A stretch of 64,000 bases of DNA from Microbacterium sp. No. 7 (GTDB lineage: Bacteria > Actinomycetota > Actinomycetes > Actinomycetales > Microbacteriaceae), in the NCBI RefSeq assembly GCF_001314225.1, contig NZ_CP012697.1:310001-374000 (forward strand). Reading direction: 5' to 3'. The notes beneath the pieces are model-generated. The model had not been told where the DNA came from. It did no database searches and saw only the letters and a program-made list of their open reading frames with translations. The position numbers and the translations under genes were made by a program. This document shows positions 7,983-17,263 of the stretch, piece by piece. Positions within the stretch are counted from its first letter, which is position 1, and every line of letters begins with the position of its first letter.

Positions 7983-9587
7983 ATGAGCGTGCTCGGCACG
8001 GCGACGCCGCACGACGCGGCGTTCGAGCGCACGCGCGCGGCGCAGGCCGCGCTCGCCGCCGATCTGCGCGACCGGCTGCGCGTCGCCGCCCAGGGCGGGC
8101 CGCCCGCGTCGCGCGACCGGCACGTCGCCCGCGGCAAGCTGCTGCCCCGCGACCGCGTGACGCGGGTGCTCGACGAGGGCAGCCCGTTCATCGAGGTCTC
8201 GCCGCTCGCCGCCGACGGCCTCTACGACGGCGAGGCGCCCGGAGCGGGCGTGATCGCCGGCATCGGCCTCATCCACGACCGCCACGTGATGGTCGTGTGC
8301 AACGACGCGACCGTCAAGGGCGGCACCTACTACCCGCTGACGGTCAAGAAGCACCTGCGCGCGCAGGAGATCGCGCGCGAGAACCGCCTGCCCTGCGTGT
8401 ATCTCGTCGACTCGGGCGGCGCGTTCCTGCCGATGCAGGACGAGGTGTTCCCCGACCGCGACCACTTCGGCCGCATCTTCTTCAACCAGGCGCGGATGTC
8501 GGCCGAGGGCATCCCCCAGATCGCCGCCGTGCTGGGCTCGTGCACCGCGGGCGGCGCCTACGTGCCCGCGATGAGCGACGAGACCGTGATCGTGCGCGGG
8601 CAGGGCACGATCTTCCTCGGCGGCCCGCCGCTCGTGAAGGCCGCGATCGGCGAGGTCGTCACGGCCGAGGAGCTCGGCGGCGGCGAGCTGCACGCGCGCC
8701 GCTCGGGCGTCGTCGACCACCTCGCCGAGGACGACGAGCACGCCCTCGAGATCGTGCGCGACATCGTCGCGACCCTCCCGCCGCCCGCCGAGCCGGCATG
8801 GGCCGTGCATCCGACCGCTCCGCCCGTCGTCGATCCGTCGGAGCTGTACGGCGTCGTCCCGGTCGACGTCACCCGGCCCTACGACGTGCGCGAGGTCATC
8901 GCGCGCCTCGTCGACGGCAGCGAGCTGCACGAGTTCAAGCGCGAGTACGGCCAGACGCTCGTGACCGGCTTCGCGCGCATCCACGGGCACCCCGTCGGCG
9001 TCGTCGCCAACAACGGCGTGCTGTTCGGCGAGTCGGCGCTCAAGGGCGCGCATTTCATCGAGCTGTGCGACCAGCGCGGCATCCCGCTGCTGTTCCTGCA
9101 GAACATCTCGGGCTTCATGGTGGGGAGGGATGCCGAGGCCGGCGGCATCGCGAAGGACGGCGCCAAGATGGTCACGGCCGTCGCGACGACCCGCGTGCCC
9201 AAGCTGTCGGTCGTCATCGGCGGCTCGTTCGGCGCCGGCAACTACTCGATGTGCGGGCGCGCCTACGCGCCGCGCTTCCTGTGGACGTGGCCGAGCAGCC
9301 GCATCTCGGTCATGGGCGGCCCGCAGGCGGCATCCGTGCTCTCGACGGTCAAGCGCGACCAGCTGGAGGCCCGCGGCGAGCAGTGGTCCGCCGAGGACCA
9401 GGCGGCGTTCGAGGCGCCGATCCGCGCGCGGTTCGACGAGCAGGGCAGCCCCTACTACGCGACGGCGCGGCTGTGGGACGACGGTGTCGTCGACCCCGCC
9501 GACACCCGCGACCTGCTGGGCCTCGCCCTCGACGTCGTCTCCCGCACGCCCCTCCCCGAGCCCCGCTTCGGCGTCTTCCGGATGTGA
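7983..9587 (+). CDS. Acyl-CoA carboxylase beta (carboxyltransferase) subunit, methylcrotonyl-CoA type
   Basis: Carboxyltransferase subunit that moves CO2 from carboxybiotin to an acyl-CoA. The 534-residue protein has the full two-domain crotonase-like fold. Key stretches are [35 protein letters not shown] and, in the C-terminal half, [25 protein letters not shown] and [16 protein letters not shown]. The AYVPAMSDE and QNISGFMVG patterns are typical of 3-methylcrotonyl-CoA carboxylase beta subunits. ATG 7983 was chosen because GGAG lies 6 bases upstream; in-frame ATGs at 7962 and 7971 lack a ribosome site. It heads an operon with the alpha subunit, a dehydrogenase and a hydratase, consistent with leucine/isovalerate breakdown. 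Confidence 0.9.
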   Translation: MSVLGTATPHDAAFERTRAAQAALAADLRDRLRVAAQGGPPASRDRHVARGKLLPRDRVTRVLDEGSPFIEVSPLAADGLYDGEAPGAGVIAGIGLIHDRHVMVVCNDATVKGGTYYPLTVKKHLRAQEIARENRLPCVYLVDSGGAFLPMQDEVFPDRDHFGRIFFNQARMSAEGIPQIAAVLGSCTAGGAYVPAMSDETVIVRGQGTIFLGGPPLVKAAIGEVVTAEELGGGELHARRSGVVDHLAEDDEHALEIVRDIVATLPPPAEPAWAVHPTAPPVVDPSELYGVVPVDVTRPYDVREVIARLVDGSELHEFKREYGQTLVTGFARIHGHPVGVVANNGVLFGESALKGAHFIELCDQRGIPLLFLQNISGFMVGRDAEAGGIAKDGAKMVTAVATTRVPKLSVVIGGSFGAGNYSMCGRAYAPRFLWTWPSSRISVMGGPQAASVLSTVKRDQLEARGEQWSAEDQAAFEAPIRARFDEQGSPYYATARLWDDGVVDPADTRDLLGLALDVVSRTPLPEPRFGVFRM

Positions 9588-9591
9588 CTCC

Positions 9592-11697
9592 ATGACCCGC
9601 GCCGACACCGCCGGCTCCGGCACCGCCGGCTCCGGCAGCGCCCGCTTCGACAACGCCCGCTTCGACACCGTGCTCGTGGCCAATCGCGGCGAGATCGCCC
9701 GCCGCGTCATCCGCACGCTCCGCGCCCTCGGCATCCGCTCGGTCGCGGTGCACAGCGACGCCGACGCGGGAGCCCCGCACGTGCGCGAGGCCGACGTCGC
9801 GGTGCGCATCGGCCCCGCGGCCGCGACCGCGTCGTACCTCGACATCGGCGCGGTCGTCGCCGCCGCGCGTGGGACGGGGGCGCAGGCGGTGCACCCCGGC
9901 TACGGCTTCCTCTCCGAGAACGTCGCGTTCGCGCGGGCATGCGCGGATGCCGGCATCGTGCTCATCGGGCCCGGCGCGCGCGCCCTCGAGGTCATGGGCG
10001 ACAAGATCCGCGCCAAGGAGCACGTCGCGGCGCACGGCGTGCCGACGGTGCCCGGCTTCAGCGCCGCGGGCATGGCGGACGCCGACATCGCGGCGACCGC
10101 GGAGCGCACGGGGTTTCCGCTGCTCGTGAAGCCCTCCGCGGGCGGCGGCGGCAAGGGCATGCAGGTCGTGCGCACCGCGGACGAGCTCGCCGGCGCCCTG
10201 CAGACCGCGCGCCGCGTCGCGTCGGCCGCCTTCGGCGACGACACGCTGCTGCTCGAGCGGCTCATCGAGCGGCCCCGGCACATCGAGGTGCAGGTGCTCG
10301 CCGACGCGCACGGCACGGTCGTGCACCTGGGCGAGCGCGAGTGCACGCTGCAACGGCGGCATCAGAAGGTCGTCGAGGAGGCGCCCTCGCCCGTCGTCGA
10401 CGCCCCGACCCGGGCGCGCCTCGGCGCCGCCGCGTGCGCGGCCGCGGCATCCGTCGACTACCGGGGTGCCGGCACCGTCGAGTTCCTGGTCGCGGGCGAC
10501 CGGCCCGACGATTTCTTCTTCATCGAGATGAACACGCGCCTGCAGGTCGAGCACCCGGTGACCGAGCTCGTCACGGGCGTCGACCTCGTCGAGCAGCAGG
10601 TGCGCATCGCGGCGGGCGAGCGGCTCGGGATCGCGCAGGACGACGTGCACCTCACCGGGCACGCGATCGAGGCGCGCGTGTACGCGGAGAGCCCCGAACG
10701 CGGCTTCCTGCCCGCGACCGGCGAGGTGCTGCGGTGGCGGGCCGCCGACGGCGTGCGCACCGACGGCGCGGTCGAGACCGGCTCGGTCGTCACCGCCGAC
10801 TACGACCCTATGATCGCGAAGGTCATCGCGGCGGGCGCCGACCGCGCCGCCGCCCTGCGGGCGCTCGATGCGGCGCTCGCCGACACCGTCGTGCTCGGCG
10901 TCGACACGAACATCGCCTTCCTGCGCGCGCTGCTCGCCGAGCCGGCCGTGCGCGCGGGCGAGCTGGACACCGGTCTCATCGACCGGCTGCCGCCGTTCGT
11001 CGCGCCGGTGCCGGGGCCCGCCGCGCTCGCGGCCGCCGCGGCGCTCGTGCACGACCGGTCGCAGGCGCCTGCCGCGGCGAGCCCGCTGTATCCACGCGCG
11101 GCGAGCCCGCTGTGGCGCTCGCGCTCGGGATGGCGCATCGGCGCGACGGCCGCCGCGCCCGCGCAGAGCTTCGCGACGGCCGACGGCACCGTCGTCGAGG
11201 CGCGGGGCGACGCCGCGGCTCGGATCACGACGATGACGGATGCCGCCGTGCCGTCCGCCGGCGCATCGGACGCCACCGCACCGACCGACGAGACGCGGGA
11301 TCCCACGGGGCCGGCCACCCCGGCATCCATCGACGCCGCGATCGACGCCGACGGCGCGGTCTGGGTGCACGCCGACGGCGCGACGCACCGGCTGCAGCCG
11401 CTCACGCGCCGCGCCGCGGCCGAACGACGGCTCGCGGCGCGGGGCCGGTCCGGCGGTGCCGCCGAGCCCGAGCTGCGGGCGCCCATGCCGGGCGCCGTCG
11501 TCGCGGTGCACGTCGCCGACGGCGCGCACGTCGCCGCGGGCGACCGCATCGTCTCGATCGAGGCGATGAAGATGGAGCACGCCGTGACCGCGCCGCACGA
11601 CGGCACCGTGCACGTGACCGCGGCCGTGGGCGACCAGGTGCGTCGCGACCAGGTGCTCGCGACCGTGGTCGCCGACCCGCCCCCGGGCGACGGCTGA
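9592..11697 (+). CDS. Acyl-CoA carboxylase alpha subunit (biotin carboxylase + BCCP)
   Basis: Biotin-dependent carboxylase subunit of 701 residues that carboxylates its own biotin using ATP and bicarbonate. After a low-complexity N-terminus, the biotin carboxylase domain starts at about residue 24 ([18 protein letters not shown]). It has the ATP-grasp glycine loop [14 protein letters not shown] and the conserved [17 protein letters not shown] poorly conserved linker, rich in Ala/Asp/Thr, follows at about 480-620. The C-terminal biotinyl domain carries EAMKMEH with the biotinylated lysine near residue 659. It starts 4 bases after the beta subunit stop and must be its partner. Methylcrotonyl-CoA is the likely substrate; geranyl- or propionyl-CoA cannot be excluded. 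Confidence 0.91.
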   Translation: MTRADTAGSGTAGSGSARFDNARFDTVLVANRGEIARRVIRTLRALGIRSVAVHSDADAGAPHVREADVAVRIGPAAATASYLDIGAVVAAARGTGAQAVHPGYGFLSENVAFARACADAGIVLIGPGARALEVMGDKIRAKEHVAAHGVPTVPGFSAAGMADADIAATAERTGFPLLVKPSAGGGGKGMQVVRTADELAGALQTARRVASAAFGDDTLLLERLIERPRHIEVQVLADAHGTVVHLGERECTLQRRHQKVVEEAPSPVVDAPTRARLGAAACAAAASVDYRGAGTVEFLVAGDRPDDFFFIEMNTRLQVEHPVTELVTGVDLVEQQVRIAAGERLGIAQDDVHLTGHAIEARVYAESPERGFLPATGEVLRWRAADGVRTDGAVETGSVVTADYDPMIAKVIAAGADRAAALRALDAALADTVVLGVDTNIAFLRALLAEPAVRAGELDTGLIDRLPPFVAPVPGPAALAAAAALVHDRSQAPAAASPLYPRAASPLWRSRSGWRIGATAAAPAQSFATADGTVVEARGDAAARITTMTDAAVPSAGASDATAPTDETRDPTGPATPASIDAAIDADGAVWVHADGATHRLQPLTRRAAAERRLAARGRSGGAAEPELRAPMPGAVVAVHVADGAHVAAGDRIVSIEAMKMEHAVTAPHDGTVHVTAAVGDQVRRDQVLATVVADPPPGDG

Positions 11698-11730
11698 CTC
11701 CCGACCTCTCACGACGAACCGAGGAATCCG

Positions 11731-12882
11731 ATGGACCACCACGATCTCACCGACGACGAGCGCGAGCTCGCCCGCACCGTGCGCGCCTTCGCCGACGAGG
11801 TCGTCGCACCCGTCTCCTACGAGGCCGACCGCACGAAGACCCTGCCGATGGACGTCGTCGCGCAGATGGGAGAGCTGGGGCTGTTCGGCCTCCCCTTTCC
11901 CGAGGAGTACGGCGGGCAGGGCGGCGACTACGTCGCGCTGTGCCTCGCGATCGAGGCGCTCGGCCGCGTCGACCAGTCGATTGCGATCACGCTCGAGGCG
12001 GGCGTGAGCCTCGGCGCCATGCCCGTCTTCCGGTTCGGCACCGAGGCGCAGAAGCACGAGCTGCTGCCCGACCTGCTCGCGGGGCGCGCCCTCGCCGGCT
12101 TCGGCCTCACCGAGCCCGAGGCGGGATCGGATGCCGGGGCCACCCGCACGACGGCACGGCTCGAGGGCGGCGAGTGGGTGATCGACGGCGCCAAGCAGTT
12201 CATCACCAACTCCGGCACGCCCATCACGCGGTTCGTCACGGTCACGGCCGTCACGGGCGAGCAGGACGGCCGCAGGGAGATCTCGACGATCATCGTGCCG
12301 CACGGCACCCCGGGGTTCGTCGTCGGGCCCGCGTACGACAAGGTCGGCTGGCACGCCTCCGACACGCACCCGCTGACGTTCACCGGCGCGCGCGTTCCCG
12401 AGCAGAACCTGCTCGGCGAGCGGGGCCGCGGCTACGCGGGCTTCCTGCACATCCTCGACGAGGGACGCATCGCGATCGCGGCCCTCGCGACCGGCGCCGC
12501 CGAGGGATGCCTCGAGGCGGCGCTCGACTACGCCCGCACCCGCACCGTGTTCGGCGCGGCGCTCTCGACGCGCCAGAGCGCGCAGTTCACGCTCGCGCGC
12601 ATGCAGCTGCGCGTGCACAACGCGCGGCTGGCCTGGCATCATGCGGCGCGCCTGCGCGACGCGGGCAGGCCCTTCAAGACGGAGGCGGCGATCGCGAAGC
12701 TCACCGCGAGCGACGCCGCCATGGACAATGCGCGCGATGCGACGCAGCTCTTTGGAGGAAACGGATTCATGAACGAGTACCCCGTGGCCCGGCACTACCG
12801 CGACTCCAAGATCCTGGAGATCGGCGAGGGCACCAACGAGGTGCAGCTGCTCGTCATCGCGCGCGCACTCGGGGCGGTGTGA
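11731..12882 (+). CDS. Acyl-CoA dehydrogenase
   Basis: FAD-dependent enzyme introducing a trans-2 double bond into an acyl-CoA. At 383 residues it has the usual length. Family signatures are AGFGLTEPEAGSDAG (FAD/substrate loop), KQFITNSG, LDEGRIAIAALATGAAEG, and the C-terminal FGGNGFMNEYPVARHYRDSK followed by GEGTNEVQ. The Glu at about residue 366 occupies the catalytic base position used by medium-chain enzymes. A GAGGA element sits upstream of ATG 11731. In this operon it most likely acts on isovaleryl-CoA or a similar branched substrate, making the substrate of the carboxylase; this is inference from context. Confidence 0.92.
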   Translation: MDHHDLTDDERELARTVRAFADEVVAPVSYEADRTKTLPMDVVAQMGELGLFGLPFPEEYGGQGGDYVALCLAIEALGRVDQSIAITLEAGVSLGAMPVFRFGTEAQKHELLPDLLAGRALAGFGLTEPEAGSDAGATRTTARLEGGEWVIDGAKQFITNSGTPITRFVTVTAVTGEQDGRREISTIIVPHGTPGFVVGPAYDKVGWHASDTHPLTFTGARVPEQNLLGERGRGYAGFLHILDEGRIAIAALATGAAEGCLEAALDYARTRTVFGAALSTRQSAQFTLARMQLRVHNARLAWHHAARLRDAGRPFKTEAAIAKLTASDAAMDNARDATQLFGGNGFMNEYPVARHYRDSKILEIGEGTNEVQLLVIARALGAV

Positions 12883-12885
12883 GCG

Positions 12886-13398
12886 ATGGGCGCACCGGCA
12901 TCCGGCCCGCGCGAGCACATCCAGCGCGGTCTGTACTTCGAGGAGTTCGAGCTCGGCGCGATCTACAGGCACCGCCCCGGGCGCACGGCCACCGAGGCCG
13001 ACAACGTCACGTTCACGACGTCGACGATGAACACGCAGGCGTTGCATCTGGATGCCGCGTTCGCCGAGACCCAGCCGTTCGGGCAGCGGCTCATGAACTC
13101 GATGTGGACGCTCTCCACGCTCGTCGGCCTCTCGGTCGCGCAGCTCACGCAGGGCACTCTCGTCGCGCAGGTGGGCCTCGGCGAGATCGCCTTCCCCGCG
13201 CCGCTGTTCCACGGCGACACCCTGTACGCCGAGACCGAGATCGTCGACAAGCGGCTGTCCGCGTCGCGTCCCGGCCAGGGCCTGGTGACCATGCGGCACA
13301 CGGGGCGCAACCAGCGCGGCGAGATCGTCGCGACGGCGCAGCGCACGGCGCTGATGTGGTGCCTGCCGAAGGAGGAGGACGCGCCGCCGGCGTCATGA
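12886..13398 (+). CDS. MaoC-like (R)-specific enoyl-CoA hydratase
   Basis: 170-residue single hot-dog MaoC domain protein, last gene of the acyl-CoA operon, starting 3 bases after the dehydrogenase stop. It shows the MaoC pattern of an early EADNVTFTT segment with a following alpha helix (DAAFAETQPFGQRLMNS) and the FPAPLFHGDTLYAETEI strand. Expected to hydrate an enoyl-CoA; in this setting possibly the methylglutaconyl-CoA-like product of the carboxylase, though MaoC proteins beside methylcrotonyl carboxylases often have unproven substrates. Confidence 0.86.
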   Translation: MGAPASGPREHIQRGLYFEEFELGAIYRHRPGRTATEADNVTFTTSTMNTQALHLDAAFAETQPFGQRLMNSMWTLSTLVGLSVAQLTQGTLVAQVGLGEIAFPAPLFHGDTLYAETEIVDKRLSASRPGQGLVTMRHTGRNQRGEIVATAQRTALMWCLPKEEDAPPAS

Positions 13399-13441
13399 GG
13401 CCGGCGGCGTCTCGGGCCGCGCACGGTTCTAGGCTGGTGCC

Positions 13442-14530
13442 GTGACCCACCACGCCGACGTCTCGCAGCTGTCTCCCGCAACCCGCATCGTGGCCGCCGG
13501 CCGCGAGCCCCGCACGCCCGGCGGGTCGGTCGGGGCGCCGCTCGTGCTCAGCTCGACGTACCATGCCGGCGGCGACGTCATCTACGCGCGCGTCGGGAAC
13601 CCCACGTGGACGGCGTTCGAGGAGGTGCTCGGATCGCTCGAGGGCGGGCTCGCGACGACGTTCGCGAGCGGGATGGCGGCCGTCGACGCCGTGCTGTCGC
13701 TCGTTCCCGTCGGCGGGGTCGTCGTGGCCCCGGCATCCGCGTACAACGGGGTCGTCGCGACGCTCGACCAGCGCGCCCGCGCGGGAGAGCTCGAGGTGCG
13801 GTTCGTCGACGTCACCGACACCGCGCAGGTGATCGCGGCGTGCGACGGCGCGCACCTGGTGTGGCTGGAGAGCCCCACGAACCCGCTGCTCGACGTCGCC
13901 GACATCCCCGCGCTCACGGCCGCCGCGCACGCCGCGGGCGCGCTCGTCGCGTGCGACAACACGTTCGCGACCCCGCTGCTGCAGCGCCCGCTCGAAGACG
14001 GCGTCGACGTCGTCGTGCACTCCGTCACGAAGTACCTCGCGGGGCACAGCGACGTGATCATGGGCGCGTGCGTGACGGCCGACACCGAGCACGGGCGCGC
14101 GCTCGCCGCCCGCGTGCTCGAGCACCGCAGCCTGCGCGGCGCGATCCCGGGGCCCACCGAGACGTGGCTCGCGCTCCGCGGCATCCGCACCCTCGCCCTG
14201 CGCGTGGAGCGTGCGTGCCGCAACGCCGCCGAGCTCGCGGAGCGCCTGCGGCGGCACCCGGCCGTCGAGCGCGTGCGCTACCCGGGGTTCGGGGCGATGG
14301 TCTCGATCGACGTCGCCGCGGGCGCCGACGCGGCCGACCGGCTGTGCGCGGCGACCCGCGTCTGGGTGCACTCGACGAGCCTCGGCGGCGTCGAGAGCCA
14401 GCTGGAGCGCCGCCGCCGCATCGCCCTGGAGCCCGAGACCACCCCGGTCAGCCTCGTGCGCCTCTCGGTCGGCATCGAGGACGTCGAGGACCTCTGGGCC
14501 GACCTCGCGCAGGCGCTCGCGGGGGCGTAA
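13442..14530 (+). CDS. Cystathionine gamma-synthase/lyase-type PLP enzyme
   Basis: Trans-sulfuration-family PLP enzyme of 362 residues. Visible landmarks are YARVGNPTWTAFE and FASGMAAVDAVLSLVPVGG (phosphate-binding region), WLESPTNPLLDVADI, the aspartate in ACDNTFATP, and the Schiff-base lysine at about 197 in SVTKYLAGHSD. The C-terminal SLGGVESQLERR is typical of the family, though members acting on methionine-pathway substrates usually continue with HPA. GTG 13442 is the start; the stop is followed 23 bases later by a hairpin repeat. Whether it is a synthase, lyase or methionine gamma-lyase cannot be told from sequence. Confidence 0.88.
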   Translation: MTHHADVSQLSPATRIVAAGREPRTPGGSVGAPLVLSSTYHAGGDVIYARVGNPTWTAFEEVLGSLEGGLATTFASGMAAVDAVLSLVPVGGVVVAPASAYNGVVATLDQRARAGELEVRFVDVTDTAQVIAACDGAHLVWLESPTNPLLDVADIPALTAAAHAAGALVACDNTFATPLLQRPLEDGVDVVVHSVTKYLAGHSDVIMGACVTADTEHGRALAARVLEHRSLRGAIPGPTETWLALRGIRTLALRVERACRNAAELAERLRRHPAVERVRYPGFGAMVSIDVAAGADAADRLCAATRVWVHSTSLGGVESQLERRRRIALEPETTPVSLVRLSVGIEDVEDLWADLAQALAGA

Positions 14531-14553
14531 GCGGGCCCTGCGCGGCGCCCATC

Positions 14554-14630
14554 GACCTCGGAGGACCTCATGTGCCTCGGGTCATTCCATGGCGATCGTC
14601 CGAGGCAGGTGAGATTCCCCGAGGCCCGTG
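14554..14630. repeat. Nested inverted repeat at convergent gene ends (family 2, copy 1)
   Basis: One of five roughly 75-80 bp elements (also 17142-17220, 40488-40566, 42245-42322, 48340-48418). They share the layout CCTCGGAG...TCGGA.GAT...ATC.TCCGA...TTC.CCGA, so an outer and an inner inverted pair can fold on each other. It lies between the PLP enzyme and the convergent DUF4386 gene and overlaps the last codons of the latter. It probably serves as a bidirectional terminator or mRNA 3' end. Confidence 0.7.
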
Positions 14631-15263
14631 ATCCGCGGGGCGCGGGATGCCGGGGGCCACGCCCCGCACGGTGAGCCACACGCCGAGGGCGAGCTCCCAC
14701 AGCGCCACGGGCACCGCGGCGATCGCGCCGACGGCCGACGTCTGGGTCCATGCGCCGAACAGCACGCCGATCGACGAGGCGAGCAGGAGGGGCGCGCCGA
14801 TCAGCCCGATCAGCGGGATGACGCGCGGCACGAGACGGCCGCGGAACATCACGGAGCCGAGCAGCAGGGCGTTCGTCGCACTCATGAACGCGGGCCCGAC
14901 GAGGAACGAGGCGTCGTGCAGCGCGACCAGCGCGTCGTCGCCGCCGCCCGCCGCGCGCACGGCGGCGGTCGCCAGCAGCGCCAGCACGCCGGTCATGATC
15001 ATGGCGGCCTCCAGCGTGCGCGAGACGACGAAGCCGAGCGCGAGCGGCAGGCTCACGCGGCGCGCGATCGGGAACAGCGCGAGCGCGGTGCCGACGCACG
15101 CGGCGGCGAGCAGCAGCTCGACGAGCGCCGCGCTCCCTGCGGTGGCGGGTGCGGCATCCCCGTCGAAGAAGGCGGTCCTCAACGCGAGCCCGGGGAACGA
15201 TGTCGCGAAGGTGGCGAGATAGAGCAGCCCTGCCGTGAGGGCGAGGCGGCGGTCGGTGGTCAT
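14568..15263 (-). CDS. DUF4386 family integral membrane protein
   Basis: 231-residue membrane protein of unknown function with about six hydrophobic segments, starting at LALTAGLLYLATFATS and ending with a cluster around VIPLIGLIGAPLLLASS and VPVALWELALGVWL. The first Asp/Gly-rich loop after helix one and the SRTLEAAMIMTG motif fit DUF4386. ATG 15263 is preceded by GGGAG. It is divergent from a TetR gene with two operator-like palindromes between, and is probably its regulated target. Its last 17 or so residues are encoded by an intergenic repeat element, so the natural C-terminus is unusual. Confidence 0.82.
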   Translation of the reverse strand: MTTDRRLALTAGLLYLATFATSFPGLALRTAFFDGDAAPATAGSAALVELLLAAACVGTALALFPIARRVSLPLALGFVVSRTLEAAMIMTGVLALLATAAVRAAGGGDDALVALHDASFLVGPAFMSATNALLLGSVMFRGRLVPRVIPLIGLIGAPLLLASSIGVLFGAWTQTSAVGAIAAVPVALWELALGVWLTVRGVAPGIPRPADHGPRGISPASDDRHGMTRGT

Positions 15264-15290
15264 GGTGCTCCCTGGGTTCATGGCGACGTA

Positions 15291-15341
15291 GGTGTACGGT
15301 GTACACCTCTGGAGGGAAGCGTAAGGTATACGGCGTACACG
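15291..15341. promoter_or_regulatory. Paired operators between DUF4386 and TetR genes
   Basis: The 17-bp site GGTGTACGGTGTACACC (15291-15307) is a perfect 7-3-7 inverted repeat. A second, imperfect site GGTATACGGCGTACACG (15325-15341) lies 34 bp on. Both sit in the 106-base divergent promoter region and match what is expected of a TetR-type operator controlling both genes. Confidence 0.78.
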
Positions 15342-15369
15342 TGTCAACGAGTCCCGGGAGGCGACGGTC

Positions 15370-16059
15370 ATGGCGGCGACCCGCGCGACGCTCACGCCCG
15401 CCCGCGTCATCGGCGAGGCGATCGCGATCGCCGACGCGAGCGGGCTCGACGCCGTCAGCATGCGCGCCGTCGCGACCCGCCTCGGCGTCGTGCCGATGGC
15501 GCTGTACAAGCACGTCAGCGACAAGAGCGCACTCGTCGGCGGCATGATCGACGCGGTCGTGGCCGCCTATCCCCAGCCGCCGGCGGGGCTGCCGTGGACG
15601 GATGCCGTGCGCTGGCGCATCCTCGCCGCGCGGGAGGCGCTGGGGGCGCATCCCTGGCTGCGCCCCGCGATCGAGGGCGCGACGCAGCGCACGCCCGCCG
15701 TGCTCGCGTACATGAACGCGCTCGCGGGGGAGTTCGCTGCGGGCGGCGTGAGCTACGACCTCGCGCACCACGCGATGCACGCCCTCGGCCACCGGATCTG
15801 GGGCTTCTCGCCCGAGGCGTTCGCGCCTCCCGCGGCATCCGCTGCTCCCGAGACCCCGGGTACCCCGGACGGGCCGGATGCCGAGACGCTCGCCGCCATG
15901 GCCGCGGCGTTCCCGCACGTCGTGGCGATCGCGCAGGAGGCCGCGGCGTCGCATCCCTCCGGCGCCTGCGACGCCGATGCCGAGTTCGTCTTCACCCTCG
16001 ACCTGCTGCTCGACGCCTTCACCCGCCTGCACGCGGCGGGCTGGTCGTCGCGGGGCTGA
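15370..16059 (+). CDS. TetR family regulator (TetR_C_1 type)
   Basis: 229-residue regulator. The N-terminal helix-turn-helix spans about residues 8-52 (GEAIAIADASGLDAVSMRAVA, VVPMALYKHVSDKSALVGGM). The 'MALYKHV' recognition helix and long C-terminal domain fit the class that includes TetR itself. A 25-residue Ala/Pro stretch at about 153-180 is low complexity. It faces the DUF4386 membrane protein, a natural target. Effector unknown. Confidence 0.9.
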   Translation: MAATRATLTPARVIGEAIAIADASGLDAVSMRAVATRLGVVPMALYKHVSDKSALVGGMIDAVVAAYPQPPAGLPWTDAVRWRILAAREALGAHPWLRPAIEGATQRTPAVLAYMNALAGEFAAGGVSYDLAHHAMHALGHRIWGFSPEAFAPPAASAAPETPGTPDGPDAETLAAMAAAFPHVVAIAQEAAASHPSGACDADAEFVFTLDLLLDAFTRLHAAGWSSRG

Positions 16060-16201
16060 TCGCGCGCGCGGGGTCGGGATCCGCGCCGGTCGGCGCTCCT
16101 TCGGAGGCGCAGGGATGACACCGCGGTGAACGTGCGTCGACGCCTGGCGCGGGAGCCCGCGCGGCGACCCGCCCCCGCGCGCGGGCTGTCACACTGGGGG
16201 C

Positions 16202-17134
16202 ATGGCTGCGTTGCACGCGATCGTCGGTGCCGGACCCGTCGGGAGCGCGCTCGCCGCCCGGCTGCACGCGGACGGGCACCGCGTGCGCGTCATCACGCGC
16301 TCGGGACGCGACGCGGGCGTGGGCGAGGCCGTCGCCGTGGACGCCTCGAACCCCGACGACCTCACCCGCTGCACGGCGGGAGCCGAGGTGCTCTACAACT
16401 GCGCGAACCCCGGGTCGTATCCCGACTGGGAGCGCGAATGGCCGCCGCTCGCCGCCTCGATCCTCACGGCCGCCGAGCGCACGGGCGCCGTGCTCGTCAC
16501 GATGAGCAACCTGTACGGCTACGGTCCGGTGCCGGGCCCCATGCGGCGCGACACCCCGCTGCGTCCGAGCGATCACAAGGGCGCCCTGCGGGTGCGGATG
16601 TGGCACGACGCGCTCGCCGCGCACGAGGCCGGGAGGGTGCGGGCGACCGAGGCGCGCGCGTCCGACTACTTCGGCCCCACCCTGCCGGTCAGCCACAGCA
16701 TGCTCGCGATGAGCGCCGCCGCGACGCTGCGCGGGAAGCCCGCCTGGGTCTTCGCCGACCCCGACCAGCCGCACACGTGGTCGGCCGTCGACGATGTCGC
16801 GGCGACCCTGCAGACCCTCGGCGGCGACGAGCGCGCGTGGGGATCGGCGTGGATCGTGCCGTCCAATCCCGCGCAGTCCGTGCGGCAGGTGCTCACCGAC
16901 CTGGGCGCCCGCGTCGGCCTCGGCGCACCGCGCCTGCGGCGCGTGCCGCGCTGGGTGCTGCGCGCCGGCGGCGCGATGATCCCGATGCTGCGCGAGGTGA
17001 ACGGCGTGCTCTACCAGTTCGACGCGCCCTTCATCGCCGACGGCGCCGAGACGACGGAGGCCTTCGGCATCCGGCCCACGTCGTGGGACGCCCTGCTCGA
17101 CGCGACCGCGCCCGCCTGGCGACAGCGCGCCTGA
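16202..17134 (+). CDS. NAD(P)-dependent epimerase/dehydratase-like protein
   Basis: 310-residue extended short-chain-dehydrogenase-like protein. A Rossmann nucleotide-binding motif IVGAGPVGSALAARL begins at residue 6. The catalytic-like segment MSNLYGYGPVPGP carries a Tyr, but the usual YxxxK spacing is not kept, so it may be an atypical member that binds NAD(P) without canonical chemistry. ATG 16202 was chosen on homology to the glycine-rich motif at the N-terminus. It stands alone between a TetR gene and a convergent Lrp-type gene, with a family-2 hairpin repeat 8 bases after its stop. Substrate unknown. Confidence 0.82.
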   Translation: MAALHAIVGAGPVGSALAARLHADGHRVRVITRSGRDAGVGEAVAVDASNPDDLTRCTAGAEVLYNCANPGSYPDWEREWPPLAASILTAAERTGAVLVTMSNLYGYGPVPGPMRRDTPLRPSDHKGALRVRMWHDALAAHEAGRVRATEARASDYFGPTLPVSHSMLAMSAAATLRGKPAWVFADPDQPHTWSAVDDVAATLQTLGGDERAWGSAWIVPSNPAQSVRQVLTDLGARVGLGAPRLRRVPRWVLRAGGAMIPMLREVNGVLYQFDAPFIADGAETTEAFGIRPTSWDALLDATAPAWRQRA

Positions 17135-17141
17135 CCGCCAC

Positions 17142-17220
17142 GAACCTCGGACGATCCCGCGTACCTCGGAGGGTTTCGCCGGCATCATCCGAGGTCGGCG
17201 TGATTCCCCGAGATCGGTGG
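17142..17220. repeat. Nested inverted repeat (family 2, copy 2)
   Basis: Lies 8 bases after the epimerase stop and before the convergent Lrp gene. Outer pair CCTCGGACGAT/ATTCCCCGAG and inner pair CCTCGGAGG/ATCATCCGAGG keep the family layout with several base changes, some compensated. Likely a shared terminator. Confidence 0.68.
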
Positions 17221-17263
17221 GGGATGCCGGGGCGCCCTCGGCGAGGAAGCGGGAGGCTGCGGC

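Noticed and set aside
9349..13299. 1316-codon open frame on the minus strand across the acyl-CoA operon
   Set aside because: It is antisense to four well-conserved enzymes and its translation is Arg/Gly/Asp/Val-rich without domain features, as expected of shadows in very GC-rich DNA.
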